Source: Verrucomicrobiota bacterium (GTDB lineage: Bacteria > Verrucomicrobiota > Verrucomicrobiia > Opitutales > Opitutaceae). Taken from it: DNA of 64,000 nt. The stretch is taken from positions 153,220 through 217,219 of the forward strand of contig JAQGOP010000007.1 of NCBI GenBank assembly GCA_028293545.1. The letters are read 5' to 3'. Position 1 is the stretch's first letter, and the number at the start of each line of letters is the position of its first letter. Under the pieces are notes generated by a model. That model did not search any database. It had not been told where the DNA came from and saw only the letters and a list, made by a program, of their open reading frames with translations. The translations under genes and the position numbers were made by a program. Positions 7,894 through 17,039 of the stretch are shown piece after piece.

Positions 7894-8973
7894 TCATGCT
7901 GCCGACGGTGGCACGACGTGCAGCTCGGTGCCGATCTGGCTGAGTGTTTTCCACAGCTTCACCGGCACGGGAATCCCGTCGCGCTCGCGCACTTTCGCGC
8001 AACGCCATTCGGGTTCTCCGGAAACGAGGACTTCGTTGAATCCCGCAGCCGGTTCGGCGGCTTTGACCAGGCCGACCAATCGATCCATGCGACCTTCGAA
8101 TTCACCCGGTGGCAGGAATCGTTTCGGATCAATCGCGATGAAAGTGTGGCTGATGCCGAGCGGATCGCCGCCGGTGCGAAAGACCGGCAGCTCCGTCGTC
8201 ATCGCGCCCCCGCTCAGTCCCGCGCAGAGAATTTCGATCATCATCGCGAGCCCGGTGCCCTTGTACCCGCCGATCGGAGTCGGCGAGCCGGCTTGGGCGG
8301 CAGTGGTGTCGGTCGTCGGCCGGCCGGTGGCGTCGAGGAAACCCCATTCGCGCGGGATCGTGGGCTGGTTGAGATTGCCGGCGTGCCCAAGTTTGCCGAG
8401 CGCGACGGTCGTCGTCGCCATGTCGAGCATCCACCGGCTGGTCCCGTTGGTCCCGGGCACGGCGACGCACAATGGGTTTGTGCCGAGGATCGCGGTTCGC
8501 CCCTGCCACGGCGCGACCGCGGGGCAGGCGTTGCTCATTGCGATCCCGATGAACCCCGCGCGGGCGAGTTTTTCTCCCCACCACCCGCCGGCGCCGAAGT
8601 GATTGGAGTCGCGCGCGACGACGATCGAAACGCCGAGTGCGCGGGCGAGGCGGATCGAGTGATCGGTGCAGCGGTCGGCCACGACCTGCCCGAGGCCGTT
8701 CTCACCGTCGTAGTGGAGACAGACGCCGTCTTCCTTGGTGACGTGGCCCGCCTTCGTTGGATCAACGCCGCCGTTGCGGATCTGCAGGATGTAGGTCGCG
8801 AGCATCTGGACGCCGTGGGAATCGACGCCGCGGACATTCGCCGCGACGAGCGAGTCGGCGACGATGCGCGCGTAGGGTTCGGGGGTCTTGAGCGCGGCCA
8901 ACAGTTGGGTGCAAAATTCGCCCAGGGGCTGGGCGCGGATCGTGGTGGTGACGGCTTCAGGTGTTGAGGGCAT
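7894..8973 (-). CDS. Ldh family (malate/lactate/ureidoglycolate-type) oxidoreductase
   Basis: A 359-residue protein of the Ldh_2 family, NAD(P)-dependent 2-hydroxyacid dehydrogenases unrelated to classical LDH. The diagnostic segments RGVDSHGVQML, DSNHFGAGGWW (catalytic histidine region) and GTNPLCVAVPG are present. The start overlaps the end of the MFS gene upstream by 17 bp, so the two are translationally coupled. With the carrier this suggests uptake of a sugar acid or hydroxyacid followed by oxidation to the 2-keto acid. Which substrate is used is not evident. Confidence 0.88.
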   Translation of the reverse strand: MPSTPEAVTTTIRAQPLGEFCTQLLAALKTPEPYARIVADSLVAANVRGVDSHGVQMLATYILQIRNGGVDPTKAGHVTKEDGVCLHYDGENGLGQVVADRCTDHSIRLARALGVSIVVARDSNHFGAGGWWGEKLARAGFIGIAMSNACPAVAPWQGRTAILGTNPLCVAVPGTNGTSRWMLDMATTTVALGKLGHAGNLNQPTIPREWGFLDATGRPTTDTTAAQAGSPTPIGGYKGTGLAMMIEILCAGLSGGAMTTELPVFRTGGDPLGISHTFIAIDPKRFLPPGEFEGRMDRLVGLVKAAEPAAGFNEVLVSGEPEWRCAKVRERDGIPVPVKLWKTLSQIGTELHVVPPSAA

Positions 8974-10249
8974 GGGGGGAAGAGGGAATTCCGGCGCGTT
9001 TCACGCCGACGTTGACCAACCAGAGAAAAATTCCGCAGACGACCACGCCGACGGCGGCGATCAGGAGGATCACGTGGAGGCCCAGCTTCGCATCCCGCAG
9101 CGCGCCGACGCCATAGACGGCCACGCCGCCACAGATGGCGGTGCAGCCGTTGAGGATCCCGATGGCGGTGGCGCGATACCGCGCGTCGACGACGAGGCAG
9201 ACGATCGGCATCGTGTTCGCGCCGAGGAATCCCATGGCGACGCCGTAGAGGCTGAGGCTCAGCATCATCATCGAGAGCTGCTGGTGCCAGACGTTGAAGA
9301 AGAAAAACGGCGCGGTGAACAGGATGGCCAGCGCGGGGATGATGATGCGTGAGCGCGGATTTTTGAGGCTGAACCGGTCGGACCAGAATCCGCCGACCAG
9401 CAAGCCCACGATCTGGGCGATGTAGAGAAAACCCAGGGTGGAGAAACCGGCCGCGGCCTGTCCCATGCTGAACCGCTCGCGAATGAGGGTGGGGAGCCAG
9501 CCGATGATGATCCAGCTTACGGCGCCCTGCACGGCCTGGCAGGCGAAGAAGAAATAATAGGGGCCGGGACGGACGAGGCTGCGCAGGGCTTCGCCGAGCC
9601 GGATCGCCGGGGGGCGCGACGCAGACTCGAGGTGTTCGCGCGGCGGATCCTTCAGGAAGAAATAAAGCACGACCCCGAGCGCGAGATTCGGCAGCGCGAC
9701 GGCGGTGTACGCGAAGCGCCAGCCGTGCTGTTCGGCCAGCCAGCCGCCGATGCCGCCCATGGTCGAGCCGAAGACCATGCCCGTGAGATGAATGCCGCCG
9801 GCCAGCGCGCGGGTGGGTCCGCGATGGAAATCGATGATCAACGCGACGGCCGCGGGAATATAGAAGGCCTGCGTGAGCCCCAGCGCCGCGCGCAAACCGA
9901 GGAACTCGGGGAAATTTCGCGTGTAGACCGTGAGCAGCGTGACGGCGGCCCACGCGAATACGCTGACGACGACCACGTTTTTCCGGCTGAAGCGATCCGC
10001 GAAGAACCCGCCGAAAGGGCTGGCGAGCGCATAGGACCAGAGGAACGCGGTGGTCAGCAGGCCGAATTGCGCATCCGTGACCTGGATGTCCTGCACGACC
10101 GAGCCACGCATCGTGGTCAGCATCGTGCGAGCCAGGTAATTTGAACCGCCGGCAAACCAGAGCAGCGCGACGGCCGACCAAGCCGCGGCCGGCAGAAGTG
10201 ACGGCGGGTGGAGGCGGGACGGGGTTTCGTCGGCAGCGGATGAACTCAT
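8957..10249 (-). CDS. MFS transporter (anion:cation symporter-like)
   Basis: A 430-residue inner-membrane protein with about 12 hydrophobic segments. NYLARTMLTTMRGSVV and FLWSYALASPFGGFFADRF in the first helices resemble the ACS family of MFS carriers, which import hexuronates, galactonate and similar acids. It overlaps the downstream Ldh-type dehydrogenase gene by 17 bp. About 160 bp upstream, on the same strand, lies the terminator that closes the TonB receptor gene, so this gene probably has its own promoter in 10250-10348. Confidence 0.87.
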   Translation of the reverse strand: MSSSAADETPSRLHPPSLLPAAAWSAVALLWFAGGSNYLARTMLTTMRGSVVQDIQVTDAQFGLLTTAFLWSYALASPFGGFFADRFSRKNVVVVSVFAWAAVTLLTVYTRNFPEFLGLRAALGLTQAFYIPAAVALIIDFHRGPTRALAGGIHLTGMVFGSTMGGIGGWLAEQHGWRFAYTAVALPNLALGVVLYFFLKDPPREHLESASRPPAIRLGEALRSLVRPGPYYFFFACQAVQGAVSWIIIGWLPTLIRERFSMGQAAAGFSTLGFLYIAQIVGLLVGGFWSDRFSLKNPRSRIIIPALAILFTAPFFFFNVWHQQLSMMMLSLSLYGVAMGFLGANTMPIVCLVVDARYRATAIGILNGCTAICGGVAVYGVGALRDAKLGLHVILLIAAVGVVVCGIFLWLVNVGVKRAGIPSSPHALNT

Positions 10250-10348
10250 GTCAGGGGACGAAGGTTCGGGAAAGCGAAGCGCGGGCAGGGGATCGCGGGA
10301 GACGCTGAAAGGGCGGAGTGAGAACTGCCAGCTTCACTCTTGGCGGGC

Positions 10349-10390
10349 AAAAAAAACCGGCCGGCTTCGCGTTGCGCGATGCCGGCCGGT
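10349..10390 (-). terminator. Rho-independent terminator of the TonB receptor gene
   Basis: On the minus strand a 10-bp GC-rich stem (arms 10381-10390 and 10356-10365, ACCGGCCGGC type) encloses a second 5-bp stem (10375-10379 with 10367-10371, loop TTG) and is followed by eight T residues (complement of 10349-10356). It lies 24 bp after the receptor stop. Confidence 0.92.
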
Positions 10391-10413
10391 CGAGAGAAAC
10401 GACGATCGGGCGC

Positions 10414-12822
10414 TTAGTAGCGGTAGGTGACCTGACCGGTGAACGTGCGCGGATCGACGGCGTCGACGAGGCCGACACCCTGCGCGCCGACGGCGAAGGA
10501 CTTGTCGAACACGTTATTGCAGTCGACGCGAAGGCTCCAGTGGCGGTCGAAGTTATACGTCGAGAACAGCTGCACCAGAATCTCCTGCTTCAACTTGAAG
10601 ACAGCGTTGCCGCTGCTGTTGAAGGGAAGGGGCGCGTTGTTCGGGAGAACCATGCCGCTCATCGTGAACCACTTTCCGCCGGCCTTGAAGGCGCCGCCGC
10701 CGATGGCGAGACCGTGGGTGCTGGCGTTGTCGTGGTTGAAGTCGTAGCGACCGAAGACGCTCCAGGAGTTTTCAACCGTGGCCGGGATCGGGTTGCCGTT
10801 CTGGTCTTTGACCGTGCCGATGTACCCCGTCATGATCACCTGCAGGCCGGGAATCGGCTGCAGCGTCATCGAGGCATCCCAGCCCTTCGACTTCGTGGCG
10901 CCGATCGGGATGTAATAATTGATGCCCGCGATGTTGAGCGCCGGGAAGGCGGCGAGGATCGCCTGGTTGCTCAGGTCCATCTTGTAGATGGCGGCAGAGA
11001 ACGAGAGCTTGTCGTTGAAGAAGTTCACCTTCACGCCGAGTTCGTCGCTCTTGCCGAGCACCGAGGGAAGCGGGGTGTTGTCGTACTGCACGCCGACCGC
11101 CGGATTGAACGTGGTCGATTCCAAGGCATAGATCGAAATGTTCTTGGTCGGAGTGAAGATCGCGCCGTAGCGATGCAGCAGTTCGTTCGCGGCCGAGTCG
11201 GTCGATTTGAAGGGATTTCGAATCGAGAGGTCAGTATCGTTAACGGTCTCGATCTGCGAGAACGTCACGCCGCCGACCACCGTCAGCCAGTTGGGAATGA
11301 TATCGACCGTCTGCGCGAAGTAGGCGTTGGACACGTAGGTCTTGGTGCGGGAACCGGGATTGGCCGGGGCCGTGTAACCATAGACCGACGGGAGGTTGAT
11401 GTTGTTGATCGCGTCGGCGTTGCCGATCGGGATCGTGACCGGCGTGCCGATCCAGAAGGCGCTGATGCCCGTCTGGTCGTGGGTGTTGAAACCGAACGCG
11501 GTCGTCATCGGGAGCTTGAACAGCTCGTACTTGCCGTTGACGTCCATCTGGATGTCGATCGCCGTGTTATACCCGTTGTTGCGACGGATCGTATAAGTCA
11601 CCGTGTTGTTGTTCCAGTTCACCGTGGTCGGGAAACCGGTCGAACCGTAGCGACGCACGTTGAAGAACGCGCCCTGGGTCTTGACCTGCCAGTTGTCGGA
11701 GAGGACCTGGGTCCAAGCGAGACGAGCCTCGGCTTTTTCGTTCTTGTCGAAGTTATTCCGGGGGCTGCCCTGGTTGCGATGACCGAGGCCGGTGTAGAGA
11801 CCGCCGGTCGGCGTGAGGATGCCCGTGCCGCCGGGGAGGTAGTGGAAGATCTCGATGCCGTACTGCGCGGTGATGTGGGTGTCCTTCCAATCGAGGCCCA
11901 GCGAGGGCCACAGGCCGTAGCGGTCATCCTTGGAATTAAAGAACGGCCCTTGGCCTTCCTGGTAAATGCCGTTCAGGCGGCCCGTGAGCGTGGCCCCGCC
12001 GTATTCGCCGAGCGGTTGGTTGAGATCCATCGTGAACGACTGACGACCCCACTGCATGACGCGTTCGTCGAAGATGTATTGGGTCTTGTTGGCCAGCGGC
12101 TTCTTCGAGGTCTGGAGCACCAGGCCGCCGAGCGAAGCGAGGGGATAGAGCACTTGGACCGGGCCCTTGATGACCTGGTAGGTGTCGATGTTGGTGTTAT
12201 CCGAAACACCGATACCGATGTTTTCCGGGACGTCGTCGAGGTAGGCGTTGCCGATACGAGAACCGCGCGACATGATCGCGGGCCCGCGGTAATACGGAAC
12301 GATGCCGGCGTAGGCGAGGACGTCGGAGGCATTGTGGGAGCCGATGTCCTTGATCATGTCACTCGTGACCACGATGATCTGGGCCGGGAGTTTCATGAGC
12401 GACTCGGAAGTCTTGAGGGCCGAGGCCGAGTTGCCCGCGCTGTAACCCAAACCTTGGGTGGTGCGGACTTCGAACGCGGACATCTTGAACACCTTTTCAC
12501 CCGAGGAGCTGGTGGTTTCGACCATGCTCTCACCGCTCGGGACCGGACCGGTCGAGGTGGTGGAAGTGGTGGTCGTCGTGGTGGTGGCCGCCGCCGGAGC
12601 CGGCGTGGCGTGCGTCTGGGCGAGGGCAGCTCTCAGACGTTCGACTTCGGCGGTCAGGTTTGCGATCTGGTCATCTTTATCCTTCAAGGAAGCAGCATCA
12701 GACTGAGCCAAGGCGGGAATCGCCATGGCCAGACATGCGATGAAACAAGGCAACGTCCTGAGCCAAGAGTGGAGGCTTCGGCGGGACGGACTAGCGATGT
12801 GTGGGAGGGCTTGGTGGGTCAT
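10414..12822 (-). CDS. TonB-dependent outer-membrane receptor
   Basis: An 802-residue outer-membrane receptor, read from the ATG at 12822 (the frame extends 18 codons further). Residues 1-40 form a signal peptide ending PALAQ. They are followed by a short heptad-rich coiled coil (DKDDQIANLTAEVERLRAAL) and a Thr-rich linker. Next comes FKMSAFEVRTTQGLGY, a segment that precedes the plug in many verrucomicrobial receptors, and then the plug with LPAQIIVVTSDMIKDIG. The C-terminus ends TGQVTYRY, with the terminal aromatic recognised by the BAM complex. It presumably imports an oligosaccharide or chelate using TonB energy. No SusD partner is next to it. A strong terminator follows. Confidence 0.9.
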   Translation of the reverse strand: MTHQALPHIASPSRRSLHSWLRTLPCFIACLAMAIPALAQSDAASLKDKDDQIANLTAEVERLRAALAQTHATPAPAAATTTTTTTSTTSTGPVPSGESMVETTSSSGEKVFKMSAFEVRTTQGLGYSAGNSASALKTSESLMKLPAQIIVVTSDMIKDIGSHNASDVLAYAGIVPYYRGPAIMSRGSRIGNAYLDDVPENIGIGVSDNTNIDTYQVIKGPVQVLYPLASLGGLVLQTSKKPLANKTQYIFDERVMQWGRQSFTMDLNQPLGEYGGATLTGRLNGIYQEGQGPFFNSKDDRYGLWPSLGLDWKDTHITAQYGIEIFHYLPGGTGILTPTGGLYTGLGHRNQGSPRNNFDKNEKAEARLAWTQVLSDNWQVKTQGAFFNVRRYGSTGFPTTVNWNNNTVTYTIRRNNGYNTAIDIQMDVNGKYELFKLPMTTAFGFNTHDQTGISAFWIGTPVTIPIGNADAINNINLPSVYGYTAPANPGSRTKTYVSNAYFAQTVDIIPNWLTVVGGVTFSQIETVNDTDLSIRNPFKSTDSAANELLHRYGAIFTPTKNISIYALESTTFNPAVGVQYDNTPLPSVLGKSDELGVKVNFFNDKLSFSAAIYKMDLSNQAILAAFPALNIAGINYYIPIGATKSKGWDASMTLQPIPGLQVIMTGYIGTVKDQNGNPIPATVENSWSVFGRYDFNHDNASTHGLAIGGGAFKAGGKWFTMSGMVLPNNAPLPFNSSGNAVFKLKQEILVQLFSTYNFDRHWSLRVDCNNVFDKSFAVGAQGVGLVDAVDPRTFTGQVTYRY

Positions 12823-12898
12823 ATAGGGACGTAAGCATGATGTTTGCCCGGCGGGTCCAGAAAAAGAACGGAGCACGTGGTAAATAATGTGACACCTT

Positions 12899-12950
12899 GG
12901 TGGAACGCGTTGTCCCCAACGCGTTGAGCGGCTCCGTCCGTGTTTAAATG
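12899..12950. repeat. Family B repeat with 9-bp hairpin
   Basis: Copy of GGTGGAACGCGTTGTCC followed by CCAACGCGTTGAGCGG; arms AACGCGTTG (12904-12912) and CAACGCGTT (12917-12925) form a hairpin with a four-base loop. It lies upstream of the TonB receptor and downstream of the exported propeller-like gene, both on the minus strand. Confidence 0.75.
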
Positions 12951-13018
12951 CCGGGCGAAGCCAAGGCAGCCCCTCGGCCGAGAAGTCGCCCTCACCGGCC
13001 GCTGAAGCGCGCCCGCGG

Positions 13019-14533
13019 TTACGGCTCGAACTTGAGCGAATACAAATCCGCCTCGCTCAGGACGATGCGCAGACGAACCGGTCGGCCGGCGAATGCGCCG
13101 ACGTCCGGTTTGTCATGCCACGTGACCGGGCGGTTCAACGTGTCGCCGAAAAGTTCATCGCAATCGGCCAGTGCATACCCGGGCAAGGCCTGCCCGGCCG
13201 CGTCCTGCACCTCGACGCGAAGCGAGCCGGCCGCCGCGGTCGCGAAGTTCAGGCTGAGGGTGCGCCCGGAGAAAATGAAGGCCGGCGTGACGAATTCGCC
13301 CGGCTTTTGTTTGGCGTGCACGGAGACAAACCCGTCGATGCGAATCGTATAGCGACGGAGCGTTTCGCCTTCTTTCCAGTGGCCTTCGTCGGCGTAGAAA
13401 CTCAGTTCCGGGGGCGCGCTCGGATCTTCCGACGGCGTTTCGATCAAGCCGAGGCTCTGGTAGCCGTCGCCGTAAACCCAGTTGTTGCTGCGCTCCGGGC
13501 CGGGGCGAATGAAGGTCTCGTCCCAGCGGTGGAAATTATAACCGTCGCGGCTCGTCATGAACTGGCCGTCGGTGACCACTGTGCCGTAGCGCGGCGAAAA
13601 ACTCATGCGTCGCTGGCGGTGCGCCGGGTCGGGCAGGCTGCGCATGGCGGCCGGCGAGAAGCTGCGGTCGACGTAACGCGTGGGGAAGGCCACGAAGATT
13701 TCCGGCGCGCGGTAGTACGGCTCGACTTGGTTGGTGTAGAGCGCCTCGTCGGGTGCGCTGCCGTAATTCAGGAACTGTGGGTCTGACCACGTGCGAAAAT
13801 CCTTCGAGGTCGCCACGCGAATGTCGCGGATGCCGTGCTTCGTATCCTGCGTCGTCTGCCCGCTCGCATCGTGGAATCCGCGGATGTAGCACCAGTAGTG
13901 TTTCCGCTCCGCATCCCAGAACGCGTTGTTCTGCGTGTCGAAGCGGCCCTTGGTCATGATCGGCGCGTCGGACACGAGCGACCACCGGATGCCGTCGGGG
14001 GACTTCAACCCGAACAGGCCGGGGGCGCGACCGCTGGTGGCCTTGAATCGCTCGTCCGCGGGACAGTCGGGGTTGGTGTCGAGGAACGGCGTGAAATTAT
14101 CCAGGTTGGGCGCGGCCCAGATGATGTTGTTGTGTTTCGAGCCCTGGAACTCGAACAGCCCGAGATCGGGCCGCGTCCAGTGGACGCCGTCCTTGCTTTC
14201 GACGAAGCAGGCGTACACCACGCCGCCGCCGATTTTCTTGCCGTCGGTCGAGGTCAGCTTCGTCGCCATGTAGTACATGCGCAGCGTGTCGCCGACGCGG
14301 ATCAGGCGCTGGAAATCGGAACCGCTGCCTTCCCACGGCGCGTCGTAGGTCAGCACCGTTTCCCGTGGCTGCGGAGCGTTCAACCGGAGCTCGAGGTTTT
14401 CGCGGCGGGCAATGAGGAACTCGTCGACAAAGAGCGCCCGGCGCGACCCGAGGGCGATCGGTTCCGTCGACGCGAGCGTGGGAGAAACGAAGGCAAGCAG
14501 CAGTGCGGCGGTGGCGAGGAATTTTCTAGGCAT
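13019..14533 (-). CDS. Exported protein, glycosidase-like five-bladed propeller family (function unknown)
   Basis: A 504-residue product from the ATG at 14533, chosen because it yields a clean signal peptide (MPRKFLATAALLLAFVSPTL, cleaved after ALA-type residues). The frame runs 21 codons further upstream. The mature part opens with LGSRRALFVDEFLI and contains repeated blade-like segments: FVESKDGVHWTRPDL, LKSPDGIRWSLVSD, VATSKDFRTWSDPQF and MTSRDGYNFHRW. These look like the Ser-x-Asp-Gly-x-x-Trp blades of GH32/43/68- or sialidase-like propellers common in Planctomycetes and Verrucomicrobia. The C-terminal 100 residues look like a beta-sandwich. A role in periplasmic glycan handling is likely; no catalytic residues can be assigned. 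Confidence 0.7.
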   Translation of the reverse strand: MPRKFLATAALLLAFVSPTLASTEPIALGSRRALFVDEFLIARRENLELRLNAPQPRETVLTYDAPWEGSGSDFQRLIRVGDTLRMYYMATKLTSTDGKKIGGGVVYACFVESKDGVHWTRPDLGLFEFQGSKHNNIIWAAPNLDNFTPFLDTNPDCPADERFKATSGRAPGLFGLKSPDGIRWSLVSDAPIMTKGRFDTQNNAFWDAERKHYWCYIRGFHDASGQTTQDTKHGIRDIRVATSKDFRTWSDPQFLNYGSAPDEALYTNQVEPYYRAPEIFVAFPTRYVDRSFSPAAMRSLPDPAHRQRRMSFSPRYGTVVTDGQFMTSRDGYNFHRWDETFIRPGPERSNNWVYGDGYQSLGLIETPSEDPSAPPELSFYADEGHWKEGETLRRYTIRIDGFVSVHAKQKPGEFVTPAFIFSGRTLSLNFATAAAGSLRVEVQDAAGQALPGYALADCDELFGDTLNRPVTWHDKPDVGAFAGRPVRLRIVLSEADLYSLKFEP

Positions 14534-14614
14534 AAATTTTAAGGGAATGCAGCGCAGGCGGGCCGCCGGCTTCGGGAATCGGAAGGGGAAATTCAAAAAT
14601 CGGAATTCGATCTT

Positions 14615-14640
14615 CGGAGCAGGCGGGCCGCCTGCGCTAC
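14615..14640. repeat. Family C REP-like palindrome at a gene 3' end
   Basis: GCAGGCGGGCCGCCTGC is a perfect palindrome with one central base, flanked by CGGA and GCTAC. On the minus strand the outer TAG is the stop codon of the downstream-reading dehydrogenase gene (14637-14639). A partial copy is at 14552-14570; full copies are at 44599-44624 and 50837-50862. Confidence 0.85.
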
Positions 14641-15653
14641 GACTGAGGAAATTCCGACCACGGCTTGAGCGGGAGGCGCGGCGCGGCCTTGGGGTTTACG
14701 GGATACGGGGGCCAGTATCCCTTGGCCACGGCCTCGACCGTATCGATCACGGTCCGACGCGCGTGCTGCAGCGAATCGCTCGACTCCGCGCCGCAGTGTG
14801 GCGTGAGGATGACCTGGTCCATTTCGCGAAGCGGGCTCGACGCGGGCAGCGGTTCTTCCGTGACCACGTCCAAGGCGGCGCCCGCGATCCATTTTTCGCG
14901 GAGCGCGCGGATGATCGACTCCTCGTCGATCACCGGGCCGCGGCTGGTGTTCACCACGTACGCCGTGGGCTTCATCAGGCGGAACGCGGCTTCGTTCAAC
15001 AGCCCGCGCGTCTCGGCGGTGAGCGGAACGTGGACAGAAACCAAATCGGACTCACGCAGCAGCTGTTCGAGCGGCACGATCTCGACACCGGGTTCGATGG
15101 CGCCGGGCGGGAGGTAGGGATCGGAGGCCTGCATCCGCAGCCGGAACCCCGCCATCTTGCGCACGGTCGCGCGCGCGATCCGGCCCAGGCCGACCAAGCC
15201 GAGGGTCAACTGGTTGATCCGACGCAGTGGCCGCCCCTTGGAATATCCGCTCCAGTTTCCCGCATGGACAAAGCGATCCATCGACACGACGCGCCGCGCG
15301 CAGCCCAGCAGGAGCGCGACCGCATGGTCGGAAACTTCCTCGGTGCAATAGTCCGCGGCGTTGGCGACGACGATGCCGCGCCGGGTCGCGGCCGGCAGGT
15401 CGACATTGTCGACGCCGACGGCGTATTTTGCGATCAGGCGCGTGCGCGGCAGGGCGTCGATCACGCGCGCCGTCATGGGCGTCTTCGCGCCTTCGACGAG
15501 GACGACGTCCGCTTCCTGGCAGGCGGCGATGATCTCGTCTTCGCCCACGGCCTTCTTCTCGACGAGGTCGATGCCCAGGGCCGCGAGCCGCGTGCGCTCG
15601 TAGGTGTAATCAAAATTGCAGTCGATGTTTACGACCTTGAGGCGTGGCGTCAT
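14637..15653 (-). CDS. D-2-hydroxyacid dehydrogenase (phosphoglycerate dehydrogenase-like)
   Basis: A 338-residue NAD-dependent D-isomer-specific 2-hydroxyacid dehydrogenase. The Rossmann segment LGLVGLGRIARATVRKM, the arginine motif VVNTSRGPVIDE and the ILTPHCG histidine motif are all in the expected order. The ATG at 15653 begins MTPRLKVVNID; the frame continues upstream into the gap. It lacks the ACT domain of long SerA proteins, so a role in sugar-acid or hydroxypyruvate/glyoxylate metabolism is as likely as serine synthesis. Its stop codon TAG is contributed by a REP-like palindrome. Confidence 0.88.
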   Translation of the reverse strand: MTPRLKVVNIDCNFDYTYERTRLAALGIDLVEKKAVGEDEIIAACQEADVVLVEGAKTPMTARVIDALPRTRLIAKYAVGVDNVDLPAATRRGIVVANAADYCTEEVSDHAVALLLGCARRVVSMDRFVHAGNWSGYSKGRPLRRINQLTLGLVGLGRIARATVRKMAGFRLRMQASDPYLPPGAIEPGVEIVPLEQLLRESDLVSVHVPLTAETRGLLNEAAFRLMKPTAYVVNTSRGPVIDEESIIRALREKWIAGAALDVVTEEPLPASSPLREMDQVILTPHCGAESSDSLQHARRTVIDTVEAVAKGYWPPYPVNPKAAPRLPLKPWSEFPQS

Positions 15654-15776
15654 GGAGCGAGGAAGAGAGGCGCTGGTCTGAGGTGGCTGGGCTGGAGCCA
15701 CGATCACCGCTCACGCCCTCCAAAAAAAGAAGGCCGAAGAGGGTGTAAAAAATAATCACAGGGTGGCACGTCGAAG

Positions 15777-15880
15777 GTGGAACGCGTTGTTTACCCGGAG
15801 CCTGTCCAACGGGAACGGCTCCGTCCGCAGTTAAACTTTGACGGAGTTCAAAAAGCGCCTTGCGGAGAAGTCGCTCCACC
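15777..15880. repeat. Family B repeat
   Basis: Starts GGTGGAACGCGTTG at 15777-15790 and ends with the reverse-oriented CGCTCCACC at 15872-15880; the internal CGGCTCCGTCCG segment is shared with the copy at 12899. It lies just downstream of threonine synthase on the minus strand. Confidence 0.65.
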
Positions 15881-15911
15881 TCGCGGCGGCAGAGCCGCTC
15901 GGCGCGTTCCC

Positions 15912-17006
15912 CTATTTCGCGGCGCTGCGCACTTGGGCGGAGAACGCGGCGAAATCGTCGACGAGCGGCGCGCCTTCCGTGCCGATCATTTTCACCAGCG
16001 AGCGCTCGTCCTTGAAACCGCTGCCGGTCACGAGGCAGACCACCGGGACGTTTTTGTCCAACTCGCCGCGGCGCACCGCTCCCGCCACGCCGGCCAGGGC
16101 GACGGCGCCGGCGGGTTCGCAGAAAACGCCCTCTTCCTTGGCGAGGCGCGCCTGCCACGACCACGCTTCGTCATCGGTGACGACGTGGCCCTGTCCGCCG
16201 GATCGGCGGCACGCGGCGACCGTGTCGTGGGCGTCGATGATGCCGCCCACCTGGAGGCCGCTGATGGCGGTTTTCGATTCGACCGCGCGGGCTTCATTTT
16301 TCCCCTCGCGAAGCGGCGCGGCGATCGTGTCGTTGCCAGCGGGCTGGACGCAGTGGACGTGCGCGCGTCCGGCCCAGCCTTGGCGGGTGGCGAGGGTTTC
16401 GAATCCGCGGGCCACGGCGAGCGTGAGCCCGCCGGCGCCGGCGGGAGTGAACACGTGCATTTCCTTCGGGCCGAGAATCTCGGCGAGTTCGAAGCTGATC
16501 GTCATCACTCCCGCCATGCCGCGCGGCGAAAATGCGAACGCGCTGATCTCAAGCCCTGCGTCGAGCTCGGCGGCGAGTCCCCTCAATCCGTTCATGACCT
16601 GCGCGCTGATGGCGGGCGAGGTGCCGAAATTCCTGATGCGCACGAGCCGGGCGCCGTACGCGAGCATCTGCCGGAGTTTTCCCTCGGGCGCGCCCTCGAC
16701 GATCGCGAGGTGGCAGGACATGCCCGCGCGCGCGCAATACGCGGCCACGGCGGCGCCGGTGTTGCCGCTGGAGGTGCCGAGGCAGATTTTTTTCCCGTCC
16801 TGCTGCAGGTGGCTGATCGCGGACGAGGCGAACCGGTCCTTGTAGGAGCCGGTGGGATTCGCGCCCTCGTATTTGAACCAGAGTTCGCGCAGGCCGAGCT
16901 CGGCGGCCAGTTTCGTCGAACGAATCAGCGGCGTGCCGCCTTCGCCCAAGGTTACCTGCGTCGTTTTCGGTGCTCCCCACAGCTCCGCGTATTTCCAATG
17001 GTTCAT
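15912..17006 (-). CDS. thrC: Threonine synthase (PLP fold II)
   Basis: A 364-residue protein in the length range of short bacterial threonine synthases. The PLP-binding lysine is Lys56 in NPTGSYKDRF; the phosphate-binding SSGNTGAA follows, and a glycine-rich AGAGGLT segment lies in the middle. The reaction is O-phosphohomoserine plus water to threonine plus phosphate, in the cytosol. No other threonine-pathway gene is adjacent; neighbours are sugar-type enzymes, so a different PLP beta-replacement on a related substrate remains possible. The upstream aldose-epimerase-like gene ends 33 bp before its start, so the pair may be co-transcribed. Confidence 0.85.
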   Translation of the reverse strand: MNHWKYAELWGAPKTTQVTLGEGGTPLIRSTKLAAELGLRELWFKYEGANPTGSYKDRFASSAISHLQQDGKKICLGTSSGNTGAAVAAYCARAGMSCHLAIVEGAPEGKLRQMLAYGARLVRIRNFGTSPAISAQVMNGLRGLAAELDAGLEISAFAFSPRGMAGVMTISFELAEILGPKEMHVFTPAGAGGLTLAVARGFETLATRQGWAGRAHVHCVQPAGNDTIAAPLREGKNEARAVESKTAISGLQVGGIIDAHDTVAACRRSGGQGHVVTDDEAWSWQARLAKEEGVFCEPAGAVALAGVAGAVRRGELDKNVPVVCLVTGSGFKDERSLVKMIGTEGAPLVDDFAAFSAQVRSAAK

Positions 17007-17039
17007 AAAAGTCGGTCTGGCGAACGAAGGGGGGCTGAG

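Noticed and set aside
10318..12834. Long + strand ORF opposite the TonB receptor (838 residues)
   Set aside because: Antisense frame made open by GC-rich codon bias. The sense protein has a signal peptide, coiled coil, plug, C-terminal aromatic and a terminator; the antisense translation is Arg/Val/Asp-rich with no domain.
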